Shown here piece after piece: positions 29,687 through 37,729 of a stretch of DNA of 64,000 bases. The stretch covers positions 124,001 through 188,000 of the forward strand of contig NZ_JARXXP010000009.1 in assembly GCF_029893965.1 (NCBI RefSeq), in the 5' to 3' direction. Positions within the stretch are counted from its first letter, which is position 1; every line of letters begins with the position of its first letter. The translations under genes and the position numbers were made by a program. Source of the stretch: Paenibacillus sp. PastM-3. GTDB taxonomy: Bacteria; Bacillota; Bacilli; Paenibacillales; Paenibacillaceae. The notes below the pieces were generated by a model. The model was not told the origin of the DNA, did not search any database, and was given only the letters and a program-made list of their open reading frames with translations.

Positions 29687-30085
29687 ATGATGAAACGCGG
29701 CGATTTTATATTGATTGTTCTGGTTCTGCTGCTTGCAGGCGGAATTTATGGAGCCAAATGGCTTGATGTGCGGGGTGAGCATTATGAGCAGGGGGATCTG
29801 CAGGCCGTGATTACAATCAACGGCAAAGCTTACCAGACCGTTACACTGACCAAGGAACAACAGACCATTGATATTCAAACCAAATACGGCCATAACATTC
29901 TCAAGGTGTACGACTACGGCATTCAGATGACCTATTCGGATGCTCCGCTGCCGATTGCGCTTGATATGGGGTTCATCTCCAGGCCGAAACAGCAGATTAT
30001 CTGTATTCCGGCCAGACTGATGGTTGAGGTTGTCAATCCGGATGCCTCGATCGATAATGACGAGGAGCTGGATGCCGTTATTTAG
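29687..30085 (+). CDS. NusG domain II-containing membrane-anchored protein
   Basis: 132 residues from ATG 29687. One N-terminal membrane helix (about 6-22) is followed by a small beta-rich domain with the pattern of NusG_II proteins (AVITINGKAYQTVTLTKEQQ, NILKVYDYGIQM, QQIICIPARLMVEV). The extracytoplasmic role of the family is not established. The ribosome site is weak: GAGAGG is 15 nt before the ATG. The 3' end overlaps the convergent YcgQ-like gene by 8 bp. The palindrome/Zur-like site at its promoter suggests metal control. Confidence 0.7.
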   Translation: MMKRGDFILIVLVLLLAGGIYGAKWLDVRGEHYEQGDLQAVITINGKAYQTVTLTKEQQTIDIQTKYGHNILKVYDYGIQMTYSDAPLPIALDMGFISRPKQQIICIPARLMVEVVNPDASIDNDEELDAVI

Positions 30086-30956
30086 CTTCGGTTACTCCCG
30101 GACTGCTGCTGATCTGTTCCCAGGCGGCTACAGAATCGGCGTTGGAGTAGACATAAGGCGTTGAAGGCTGAGGAATTGGAGTTACGGTTTCAGGAATAAT
30201 CTGAACAATGGTTTTACCTTGATATTCAGCGGTATGAAGCTTGCCCCGCACCTCAATCCAGGTGTCTGCGGGCAGGCTTATTTGCGCCTGCGGATCAAGC
30301 AGAATGCCGAACGGGGTCGCGTCTGCCGTGCAGCACTGCACCAGAAAACGGCTTACCGCATAAGAATCGCCGGCAGCCCCCTGTTCACGGTACAAGAACC
30401 CTGATACTGCGATCTCCTTGCCTTCAAACTGCTCCTTATACAGGTCGATGGCCCCGAAGGTTTCGGAGAAAATCTCGGGATGTACCGTGATTACAGGCTG
30501 TTTGTACAGCTTTCCTGCAAGCTCGGCGAATTCCTCCTGGTACGGGTTTGCGGCGGCAAACCGCTCCTCCCTTCCTTCCTCGGGCGAAATGTAGGTCAGG
30601 GAGACCCCTTTTCTCGCTGCTGCAGCCGTCCCGAGCGCCCGGTCTGGCAGCACAAAACCGAGCAGCAGCGGCAGCAGGAACAAGCTGTATAGAGCAGTGC
30701 TCTTGAACATGGACCGGGGCAGCTGGTGCTCACAGTCGCATAGTGCACTGCTTTTGCCGAAGAGGGCCTGTATTCCAAGACTTACGGCCATCAGCGACAA
30801 AGGCACCGGACAGAGCCGGATCCAGCGTGCCAGCTTGGGGGCAACATAATAGTGCAGTGCATTCTGCTGGCTTAAATGCGCAATATACAGCGCAAAACCG
30901 AGCAGAAGGACCGCCCTGAGCAGGTAATGCACGCGGATGCTGCGCGGGTCGTTCAT
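30078..30956 (-). CDS. TIGR03943-family membrane protein (YcgQ-like)
   Basis: 292 residues. Membrane segments lie in the first about 110 residues, and a C-terminal extracytoplasmic domain carries RFLVQCCTADATPFGI and an OB-like EVRGKLHTAEYQGKTIVQI. Family members sit next to a DUF318 permease, as here, and are repeatedly found in zinc-regulated loci. AGGAGG precedes the ATG. It is the last gene of a three-gene minus-strand operon with the permease and a COG0523 GTPase. A role in metal handling is inferred from context. Confidence 0.8.
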   Translation of the reverse strand: MNDPRSIRVHYLLRAVLLLGFALYIAHLSQQNALHYYVAPKLARWIRLCPVPLSLMAVSLGIQALFGKSSALCDCEHQLPRSMFKSTALYSLFLLPLLLGFVLPDRALGTAAAARKGVSLTYISPEEGREERFAAANPYQEEFAELAGKLYKQPVITVHPEIFSETFGAIDLYKEQFEGKEIAVSGFLYREQGAAGDSYAVSRFLVQCCTADATPFGILLDPQAQISLPADTWIEVRGKLHTAEYQGKTIVQIIPETVTPIPQPSTPYVYSNADSVAAWEQISSSPGVTEAK

Positions 30957-30976
30957 AGGGACCTCCTGAAAGTGGA

Positions 30977-31966
30977 TTAGAGCCAGAATGATGCCAGCAC
31001 CGAGCCGACGAAAACGGCCGAGAAAATAAGAAAAAACAGATAAAAGGCAAATCTGGTTTTGAACAGCGAGAGCAGCATCAGCGAATTTTTGAAATCAAGC
31101 ATCGGCCCGAGCACCATGAAGGCCAGAAGGGAGCCGGACGGGAAGGTATGCAGGAAAGTGGCTGCGACAAAAGCGTCGGAGGTTGAGCAAAGGGACAGCA
31201 CAAAGGCAAGGCCCATCATGAACAGATATGAACCCAGCGGCATGCCGCCGATGGCTTCCAGGCTGCCGTGATCCATAAAGCTCTGAATACCAGCGGTCAG
31301 CACGCAGCCGATGATTAAATATTTGCCCATCTCGAAAAATTCATCCGAAGTATGGACAAGCACGGATACGAATCTGCCCCCGCGGGCGGTGAGCCGGTGT
31401 ACTTCGCCGCTTTCCCGCCGGATGGACAGCCGCAGCGGCGACTTGGTTACGGTAGCGTATATGATGAGTCCTATGGCTGCTGCCACGGCAAAAGCCAGTC
31501 CCATCCGTGCATACGCGAGCCAGGGGTGAGTGCGGAACGCGGTCAGTGTAGCCCCGTATACGACAGGATTCAGGATCGGGCCTGAAAGAATGAATACAAT
31601 GGCGACATACAGCGGCATCCCCTTCTGCATCAGCCGGCGGACAAGCGGGATCATTCCGCATTCGCAGACGGGAAAAAGGATGCCGAGCAGGCAGCCGAAC
31701 AGGATTGCCGGGACCGGCCGCCGCGGAATCCAGCGCGAGATCCATTCGTCCGGGACGAACACGCGCAGCAGAGAGGACAGCAGGGCTCCCAGCAGCACGA
31801 ATGGCATGGCCTCCAGCAGAATGCCGATGAAGGCGGTTTTGAAGCTGTGGATATATGCGTTCTCCAGCAGCTCCGGATGCTCCGGCAGCCAGACTATGCC
31901 CAAGACGATCAGGAAGACGGCGGGAACAAGCAGCGGCAGTATTTTTAGCGGAAAATAGGATGTCAA
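30977..31966 (-). CDS. DUF318/YraQ-family permease (YcgR-like)
   Basis: 329 residues with about eight membrane segments. CECGMIPLVRRL with GILFPVCEC and FILSGPILNP, and later LCSTSDAFVAATF, are family hallmarks; the cysteines may bind metal or thiols. TTG start at 31966 with AAGGAG about 10 nt before it. It is 20 bp upstream of the YcgQ-like gene. Transported substrate unknown; its linkage to a zinc-type GTPase suggests metal. Confidence 0.82.
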   Translation of the reverse strand: MTSYFPLKILPLLVPAVFLIVLGIVWLPEHPELLENAYIHSFKTAFIGILLEAMPFVLLGALLSSLLRVFVPDEWISRWIPRRPVPAILFGCLLGILFPVCECGMIPLVRRLMQKGMPLYVAIVFILSGPILNPVVYGATLTAFRTHPWLAYARMGLAFAVAAAIGLIIYATVTKSPLRLSIRRESGEVHRLTARGGRFVSVLVHTSDEFFEMGKYLIIGCVLTAGIQSFMDHGSLEAIGGMPLGSYLFMMGLAFVLSLCSTSDAFVAATFLHTFPSGSLLAFMVLGPMLDFKNSLMLLSLFKTRFAFYLFFLIFSAVFVGSVLASFWL

Positions 31967-31996
31967 TACAGGTTAGCTCCTTCCCGTTGTATAGCT

Positions 31997-33040
31997 TCAG
32001 CCAAACAGACTGGACCACTGCGCTGTCAGCTGCTGCTCATCGAGCCCCAGTCCGATGAACACAATATAGGGCTGGCCGGGGTAGCGTGATGCCTCCCATG
32101 TGATGCGGTTTCCGGCGAACTGGATCAGCTGGACAGGCTGCAGCTCGTGCTCCTGGCGCTTCAAGCGGACATGCCCTTTGGCTCTGAGCAGACTGCTTCC
32201 CCATTGCCGGAGAAAGGCTTCAAGCTGTTCGCCTGAAATGCCCTGCTCGGCCGATTGCGGAAAGGTAAGTGTGACGGCGGATACCTGGGAATAGGAACCG
32301 CCGGTATCGGCTTCCCGCTCCTGTACGGCGGTAGCTCCCGGAGTCTGTCCGCCGAGTATGCGTTTCAGCGGAACGCCGCTGACCGGAAGCGGACTGCGCA
32401 AGGCAGACGCATTACGGGGCTCCCGCGGGTATATGCCGGCCAGCAGCGGAGCCAGATTGATCTCGCTGTAATGGGTGAACACAATCTCCGAGTCCGCGTT
32501 GTATTTGCGGACGATTTTTTCAATACGCCACAGCCGCTCCGGCTCAACGAGATCGGATTTGTTGACGATCAGCAGATCGGCGCCGGCAAGCTGCTTGCGG
32601 AGCGTCCGGACCAGCTGTTTGTCAGACGAGAAGCGGCTGTTATATTCCAGCACGTTCTCCGCATCCAGTACGGTAACGGTATAATGCAATTGAACTCTTT
32701 CGCTAAGCGGCTGCTCCTGCAGCGTCAGGGCGATTTCTTCAGGATCGGCCACCCCGGTAAGCTCGATATAGATGATGTCGGGCCGCCGGGCGAGGACGGC
32801 ATTGAGGCTTCTTGGCAGGTCCTCTTTGCGGCTGCAGCAGACACAGCCGTCCAGCAGCTTTTCCACATTGGCCCCGGTCTGCTCCTGCAAAATATATCCG
32901 TCTACGTCACGTTTGCCCAGCTCATTCATCACAACTCCCGCATTCAGCCCCCGTGCCTTGCTCTCCTGCAGCAGGGTGAGCAGGAGGGTTGTCTTCCCGC
33001 TCCCCAAAAAGCCGCTCAAGATCATAACCGGTATCTTCAT
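31997..33040 (-). CDS. COG0523 (CobW-family) GTPase, putative metallochaperone
   Basis: 347 residues. P-loop [11 protein letters not shown], metal-binding CxCC motif in DGCVCCSRKEDL, Walker B-like IYIELTGVADPEE and NKSDLV for guanine recognition; CobW_C domain at about 230-340. ATG 33040 follows GGGAG by 8 nt; the GTG at 33049 would overlap that site. It is first in the operon with the DUF318 permease and YcgQ-like protein. COG0523 proteins insert or deliver metals, here most likely zinc. It is distinct from the larger ZagA-type GTPase encoded divergently. Confidence 0.85.
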   Translation of the reverse strand: MKIPVMILSGFLGSGKTTLLLTLLQESKARGLNAGVVMNELGKRDVDGYILQEQTGANVEKLLDGCVCCSRKEDLPRSLNAVLARRPDIIYIELTGVADPEEIALTLQEQPLSERVQLHYTVTVLDAENVLEYNSRFSSDKQLVRTLRKQLAGADLLIVNKSDLVEPERLWRIEKIVRKYNADSEIVFTHYSEINLAPLLAGIYPREPRNASALRSPLPVSGVPLKRILGGQTPGATAVQEREADTGGSYSQVSAVTLTFPQSAEQGISGEQLEAFLRQWGSSLLRAKGHVRLKRQEHELQPVQLIQFAGNRITWEASRYPGQPYIVFIGLGLDEQQLTAQWSSLFG

Positions 33041-33186
33041 GGTCCACACTCCCGCCTTTATTTGTTATGAATCACTGCAAGAATCATAGTTTCATAATTC
33101 CATCTATACGTGCCGCCAATGGCAGAAAGACCATCTTTTGAGAGATTGGGTCCTGTGCTGCTAGGAATTTTTTTGGCTGGGGACAG

Positions 33187-33216
33187 TTGACATTTGGCCT
33201 TAGAAGACGTTATGAT
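33187..33216 (+). promoter_or_regulatory. Promoter of rpmG-zagA
   Basis: TTGACA, 18 bp, TATGAT. The Zur box begins 5 bp downstream of the -10 box. Confidence 0.7.
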
Positions 33217-33220
33217 GTGT

Positions 33221-33241
33221 AAATCGTAATAATTACGAATA
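33221..33241. promoter_or_regulatory. Zur box 1
   Basis: AAATCGTAATAATTACGAATA matches the Bacillus Zur operator (AAATCGTAATNATTACGATTT) at nearly every position. It covers the transcription start of rpmG. Confidence 0.9.
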
Positions 33242-33261
33242 AATAAAAGGAGCTGAATATC

Positions 33262-33411
33262 ATGAGAGTAACCGTAACCTTGGCCTGCACGGAAACAGGC
33301 GACCGCAATTATACCACTGTCAAGAATAAGAAAAATAACCCCGAGCGTCTGGAAATGAAAAAGTACTCGCCCCGGCTGAAGCGCGTTACACTGCACCGGG
33401 AGACCCGCTGA
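33262..33411 (+). CDS. rpmG: Ribosomal protein L33, zinc-independent form
   Basis: 49 residues: [17 protein letters not shown]..., ending [14 protein letters not shown]. It keeps the L33 fold signature but has only one cysteine instead of two CxxC pairs, which makes it the zinc-free paralogue expressed under zinc limitation. AAAGGAG lies upstream of the ATG, and a Zur box covers the promoter. It is the first gene of the rpmG-zagA unit. By replacing the zinc-binding L33 it would free zinc from ribosomes. Confidence 0.92.
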   Translation: MRVTVTLACTETGDRNYTTVKNKKNNPERLEMKKYSPRLKRVTLHRETR

Positions 33412-33460
33412 TTCGTAAACGGCTATTCGAAATAAAACTATTCCAATAAGGGGCATAACC

Positions 33461-34669
33461 ATGAAAAAAATACCTGTAACCGTGCTGAGCGGCTATCTCG
33501 GCTCCGGCAAGACGACACTGCTCAACCATATCCTGCAGAACAGGGATGGCCTGAAGGTGGCAGTAATCGTTAATGACATGAGCGAAGTGAATGTGGATGC
33601 CAATCTGGTGAAGTCCGGTAACACCCTGTCACGGACTGAAGAGACACTGGTGGAGATGTCCAACGGCTGCATCTGCTGCACCCTGCGCGACGATCTGCTG
33701 CGTGAAGTAAGCAGGCTGGCTGCCGAAGGCCGGTTCGATTATATCCTGATTGAATCCTCCGGGATTAGTGAGCCTGTGCCGGTGGCCCAGACCTTCACTT
33801 ACGCCAATCCGGAGCTGGATATTGATCTATCGGAGCTGGCCAGGCTCGATACAATGGTCACGGTGGTTGACGCGAACCGGTTCTGGCACGATTTTGCATC
33901 CGGAGACAGTCTGCTTGACCGCAGTATGACCGCCGGGGACAATGATTTCCGTGATATCGTCGACCTGTTAATCGACCAGATTGAAACCTGCGATGTGCTG
34001 CTGCTGAATAAATGCGATCTGGTGGAGGAGCAGGAGCTGAACAAGCTGGAGGCCGTACTGCGCAGGCTGCAGCCTTCCGCCAAGATAATCCGCACCGTTA
34101 AGGGTGTGGTTGATCCTAAAGAAATTCTGAATACCGGCCGGTTCGATTTCGAAAAAACAAGCATGTCCTCCGGCTGGATTGCGGAGCTGAACAAGGACGA
34201 GCATACGCCGGAAACGGAAGAATACGGCATCGCCTCGTTCGTCTACCGGCGCAGAGCACCGTTTCATCCCCAGAGGCTCAGCTTCTTCTTCAGCAACTGG
34301 CCGGAAGAAGTGGTGCGGGCCAAAGGTTTGGTCTGGATTGCCGCTAATGGCGATCTGGCGGCAACCCTGAGCCAGGCCGGCCCGTCGATCCAGTTCGGCC
34401 CGGCCGGTTACTGGCTGGCGACGCTGCCGGAAGCGCAGCAGCTGGAGGTGCTGGAGACTGAGCCGGATGTGAAGGCGCGGTGGGATGAGCAGTGGGGCGA
34501 CCGGATGAACGAGATCGTGTTCATCGGCATCGGGATGGACCGGGCTGCACTGGAAACACGGCTCGACAGATGTCTCCTGACTGCTGAGGAGATGGGTGAG
34601 GACTGGGAGCGGTTCAACAATCCGCTGCCCTGGCCGTCTGAGGAGCTGCTGGCTGCGGGGCAGGAGTAG
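33461..34669 (+). CDS. zagA: Zur-regulated COG0523 GTPase, YciC/ZagA type
   Basis: 402 residues. The N-terminus [20 protein letters not shown] and [16 protein letters not shown] are nearly diagnostic for B. subtilis YciC/ZagA. CxCC motif is in [17 protein letters not shown] gives nucleotide specificity, and a CobW_C domain occupies about 250-390. ZagA supports folate synthesis by delivering zinc to FolE under zinc starvation. AAGGGGC precedes the ATG, 49 bp after rpmG, in the same Zur-controlled transcript. Confidence 0.92.
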   Translation: MKKIPVTVLSGYLGSGKTTLLNHILQNRDGLKVAVIVNDMSEVNVDANLVKSGNTLSRTEETLVEMSNGCICCTLRDDLLREVSRLAAEGRFDYILIESSGISEPVPVAQTFTYANPELDIDLSELARLDTMVTVVDANRFWHDFASGDSLLDRSMTAGDNDFRDIVDLLIDQIETCDVLLLNKCDLVEEQELNKLEAVLRRLQPSAKIIRTVKGVVDPKEILNTGRFDFEKTSMSSGWIAELNKDEHTPETEEYGIASFVYRRRAPFHPQRLSFFFSNWPEEVVRAKGLVWIAANGDLAATLSQAGPSIQFGPAGYWLATLPEAQQLEVLETEPDVKARWDEQWGDRMNEIVFIGIGMDRAALETRLDRCLLTAEEMGEDWERFNNPLPWPSEELLAAGQE

Positions 34670-34698
34670 CGGCGGTTGTTTAAGTAACGGATTAGAAG

Positions 34699-34754
34699 CA
34701 GGATCAGGATTGGAATGGATTAATAACAGGATCAGGATTGGAATAGATTAGAAA
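34699..34754. repeat. Two tandem 28-bp repeats
   Basis: caggatcaggattggaat-gattaRaaa occurs at 34699-34726 and 34727-34754 with about 3 mismatches. Confidence 0.7.
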
Positions 34755-34797
34755 CGGTAAAGATCAAAAATGATTAATTTTCATTTAACTGGTTTAC

Positions 34798-34818
34798 AAA
34801 TCGTAATTATTACGAAAA
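34798..34818. promoter_or_regulatory. Zur box 2, upstream of the znu remnant
   Basis: AAATCGTAATTATTACGAAAA; the 15-bp core TCGTAATTATTACGA is a perfect palindrome. It is about 530 bp before the znuC remnant, and no other operon lies between. Confidence 0.9.
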
Positions 34819-34873
34819 AATCATTGGGGTTAAGCGTAATTTTTACTAATAAAGGTTAGCTGAGCTCCCTTTG

Positions 34874-34918
34874 AACGTCCGTACTTTCAACGTCCGTACT
34901 TTCAACGTCCGTACGTTG
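34874..34918. repeat. Three tandem 15-bp repeats
   Basis: aacgtccgtactttc, aacgtccgtactttc, aacgtccgtacgttg. Confidence 0.7.
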
Positions 34919-34935
34919 AACGCCCCATATTGTCT

Positions 34936-35120
34936 CTAACGGACCCCAGAGCCGTTATTACCATGAAAACGTGGCTCATAAATTTTTAACGGACCCCAGC
35001 GCCGTTAATTGCCTGAAAATCCACAGGAATCAACAGTTTGGAACAGGATAACGTCTGCTGAGTCCGTTAGAAATGGGAAGAGGCTCAGCAGACGTAAATA
35101 ACGGCATTGGAGTCCGTTAG
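34936..35120. repeat. 185-bp composite repeat element, copy 2
   Basis: Forward 25-bp units at 34936-34960 and 34986-35010, inverted units at 35046-35070 and 35096-35120; consensus CTAACGGACTCcagcGCCGTTATT. Period is 50 bp in each half and the central gap is 35 bp, the same design as copy 1. Units are partly self-complementary (TAACGG/CCGTTA). Confidence 0.78.
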
Positions 35121-35160
35121 GAGCGGTGAAGTTCGGTAAGATGTGGCGCGATTGCAGAGA

Positions 35161-35260
35161 GCCGATGAGAGTGAATGGGAGCCTATGAATGCTAATGAAT
35201 GCTAATGAATGCTAATCAAAGCTGATGAAAGCCGATGAAAGCTGACGAAAGCCGTAAATC
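35161..35260. repeat. Ten-unit 10-bp phased tandem repeat
   Basis: Degenerate units of GCTAATGAAT/GCCGATGAAA repeat exactly every 10 bp, best conserved at 35181-35250. The rest of the gap to the znuC remnant holds no further feature I can support. Confidence 0.6.
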
Positions 35261-35350
35261 AAAGGACAGCAGAGAAGCAGACACCGGAAAGCGGGGCAGC
35301 AATGACCGGCCAACAAAGGGGTGTCAAAGATGCAGAAGGGAGGATGTTCC

Positions 35351-36059
35351 ATGATATTGTCATCCATGCGGAATGTGGTGTTCGGCTATGGTGAAGAGCT
35401 GGTCATCGACCGTCTCACGCTGGATATTGAAGCCGGGCAATTCATCGGTATTACCGGATCGAACGGGGCGGCGAAGACGACTCTGCTCAAGCTGATGCTT
35501 GGCCTGCTGCGGCCGTGGGGCGGGACGGTGGAACTGAACGGGGAGCTGGCTGCGGACGGTAAGCTGAATATCGGCTATGTTCTTCAGCAGATTGCTTCGT
35601 TTAACACTGGGTTTCCCAGCTCTGTTATTGAATTAGTCCGGTCCGGCTGCTACGGGCGGCTGGGGATTGTTCCGGCGTTTCACCAGGGAACAGGATGAGC
35701 TGGTGGAACATTATCTGCGCTAGGTGCATATGTGGGATTACCGAAACCGCAGGATCGGCGAGCTGTCCGGCGGACAGAAGCAGCAGATCTGTATCGCCCG
35801 GGCGCTGACCCAGTAGCCGCAGGTGCTGGTGCTGGATGAGCCGACAACCGGGATGGATGCGGCTAGCCGCACCGGTTTTTATAAGCTGATGCGCCATTAT
35901 GTTAATGCGCATGGCCGGACTGTTATTATGGTCACGCACGGTCTGGAGGAAGCGGGTGCCTATCTGGACAATGTAATCAGTCTGGAGCGCAAGGAGGAGG
36001 AGGGCTGGACATGCTTGGTTACGAATTCATGCAGCGCGCCTTTTGGGCCGGAGGACTGA
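35351..36059 (+). pseudogene. znuC: Zinc ABC transporter ATPase, decayed
   Basis: Reads as a ZnuC/AdcC ATPase across two frames. Start ATG 35351 after AGGGAGG. Walker A is GSNGAAKTT, with Ala replacing the invariant Gly before Lys. Near 35665 an extra base shifts the frame; after it the sequence resumes as FRRFTREQDELVEHYLR, then a TAG at 35722, then the intact signature LSGGQKQQ, a second TAG near 35815, and Walker B VLVLDEPTTG with MVTHGLEEAG. Frameshift, two stops and the Walker A change together mean a dead gene. It is the first gene after Zur box 2. Confidence 0.85.
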
Positions 36060-36800
36060 TCGGCATCATTGACCCCTTGCTTGGGGTCTATCTGATGCTG
36101 CGCCGCCAGGTGCTGATGGCCGATAACCTGTCGCATGTGTCGCTTGCCGGAGTGGCCCTCGGCTCGGTGCTCCAGCTTAATCCCGCGCTCAGCGGCTTTG
36201 CAGTCGCTGTTGCCGGCGGCCTGGTCATCGAGCAGCTCCGCCGTTCTTACCGTACATATAGTGAGCTCCCGGCAGCCATTATCATGACCACAGGGCTCGC
36301 ACTGGCTGTTGTGCTGATGAGTCTGAAGCAGAATCTGAGCAAAAGCTTCAGCTCTTACCTGTTCGGCTCCATTGTCGCCGTCAGCGATACCCAGCTGAGG
36401 CTTATCGCGGTTGTTGCGGCCGTTGGCCTGGCTTATTTCATTGTGCTGCGCCGGCCGCTCTATAGCCTGACTTTTGATGAAGAGACGGCCAGCATCAGCG
36501 GTGTCCGTACAGGACTGCTGTCCTTTTCGTTCGCGGTGCTTACAGGCATGACCGTTGCCGCTGCCATGCCTGTTGTTGGTGTGCTGCTGTTATCTGCGCT
36601 GATCGTTCTCCCTCGTCACTAGCCCTGCGCATTGCCTCCGGCTTCACCGCCGCCATTCTGATTGCGGTATCTGCCGGACTGCTCGGCGTGTTCAGTGGTC
36701 TGACCGCTTCCTACTATATAAATACGCCTCCCGGAGGCACGATTGCGCTCATTTTGCTGCTGTTCCTGCTGGCAGCCATTGCTGCTCAAAGGCTGATCAC
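36011..36800 (+). pseudogene. znuB: Zinc ABC transporter permease, frameshifted and fused to the znuA tail
   Basis: The first 203 codons encode a ZnuB/AdcB-like permease (GIIDPLLGVYLMLRRQVLMADNLSHVSLAG...). After LLLSALIVLP, near 36612, the frame is lost; the next helix resumes in another frame as SLALRIASGFTAAILIAV and continues to about 36795 (ALILLLFLLAAIAAQRLI). It then runs without a stop into ZnuA sequence, so an internal deletion removed the znuB-znuA junction and most of znuA. Confidence 0.8.
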
Positions 36801-37080
36801 ACAGGTTCCGATTGCCGGCCTGTCTCCGGAGCAGGAGCCCTCTGCTGCCCAGATGGCTGAAATTGTTGAGTTTGCCAATGCCAACGATGTATAAACAATC
36901 TTTTTTGATACCCTGGTGTCTTCCAGTGTCGCCGAAACTATTGCCCAGGAAATTGGAGCGAAGACGGCCGTGCTGAACCCGATTGAAGGTCTTACAGATG
37001 AGGAATGCAGCAGCAATATGGATTATATATCCGTTATGCGCCAGAATCTTGAAGCGCTGAAGATAGCATTAAATGAATAG
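36800..37080 (+). pseudogene. znuA: Zinc-binding lipoprotein, 3' fragment only
   Basis: Carries only the C-terminal lobe of a ZnuA/AdcA solute-binding protein: IAGLSPEQEPSAAQMAEIVEF, then a TAA at 36892 where a lysine codon is expected, then TIFFDTLVSSSVAETIAQEI, VLNPIEGLTDEE and a natural end at TAG 37080. Signal peptide, zinc ligands of the N lobe and the His-rich loop are missing. Confidence 0.82.
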
Positions 37081-37121
37081 AACAGCCGGATTATAACCGG
37101 GATAGAGAGGAGTTCATACGT

Positions 37122-37391
37122 ATGGCAAAAAAATCCAAAGTGGTAAAAGAGCTTAAGCGCCAGGAGCTGGTCGCCAAATACGCGGACAAACGCAGAGAAC
37201 TGATGGCAAAGGGAGATTATATGGCTCTGCAGAAGCTCCCGCGCGATTCCTCACCGACACGCCAAAAGAACAGATGCGCTGTTACAGGCCGGCCAAGAGG
37301 GTACCTGAGCAAATTCAAGGTATCCCGGATTGTGTTCCGCGAGCTGGCGCTGAAGGGTCAGATTCCCGGCGTCACGAAATCCAGCTGGTAG
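37122..37391 (+). CDS. rpsN: Ribosomal protein S14, zinc-independent form
   Basis: 89 residues, [20 protein letters not shown]..., with one cysteine ([14 protein letters not shown]) where the zinc form has two CxxC pairs. It is the long C-minus S14 (YhzA/RpsN2 type) that replaces the zinc form when zinc is scarce. GAGAGGAG precedes the ATG. It lies 42 bp after the znuA remnant and is intact, so it may be the functional reason the Zur promoter of the decayed operon is kept. Confidence 0.93.
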   Translation: MAKKSKVVKELKRQELVAKYADKRRELMAKGDYMALQKLPRDSSPTRQKNRCAVTGRPRGYLSKFKVSRIVFRELALKGQIPGVTKSSW

Positions 37392-37445
37392 TCTGGCGGT
37401 ACGTCGGCAGTCTTATGGCAAGACAGCAAGCCCGTTATAAGGGAG

Positions 37446-37483
37446 AAACAGCCATTCCGGTATTTCCGGTAATGGCTGTTTTT
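37446..37483 (+). terminator. Terminator after rpsN
   Basis: AAACAGCCATT/AATGGCTGTTT stem with a CCGG inner pair, then T5. Confidence 0.88.
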
Positions 37484-37549
37484 GCTGTATGTAAATCCCT
37501 TTACCTGAGCAGTCCTGTAAATTAAGATAGGAGGAAAGGAGGCGGGAAA

Positions 37550-37707
37550 ATGAGCTATATCAATACGTTTATCCGTGTCGCGGCCGATTGTCCGGCGCAC
37601 ATGGACCTGCCATCTATGCGATGGAGTCGCCGGAATACGACCGCTATACTTCCGGGGAAGACAGCGGGCTGACCCTGCTGAAAGCGATGCGGAGCAAACG
37701 GGGCTAA
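37550..37707 (+). pseudogene. DUF6157-like protein, internally deleted
   Basis: Starts MSYINTFIRVAADCPA after a good AGGAGGAAAGGAGG site, then loses frame near 37605; the other frame gives AIYAMESPEYDRYTSG and ends GLTLLKAMRSKRG at TAA 37707. These two pieces look like the N and C termini of a small protein of about 130 residues with the middle deleted. Family assignment is from memory and moderate. Confidence 0.5.
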
Positions 37708-37729
37708 TGCCCGAAAGGAGAATGCAGCT

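Noticed and set aside
35351..36059. TAG recoding (pyrrolysine or suppressor) in znuC
   Set aside because: Two in-frame TAG codons looked suggestive, but a frameshift and a broken Walker A in the same gene, plus damage in znuB and znuA, point to plain decay.
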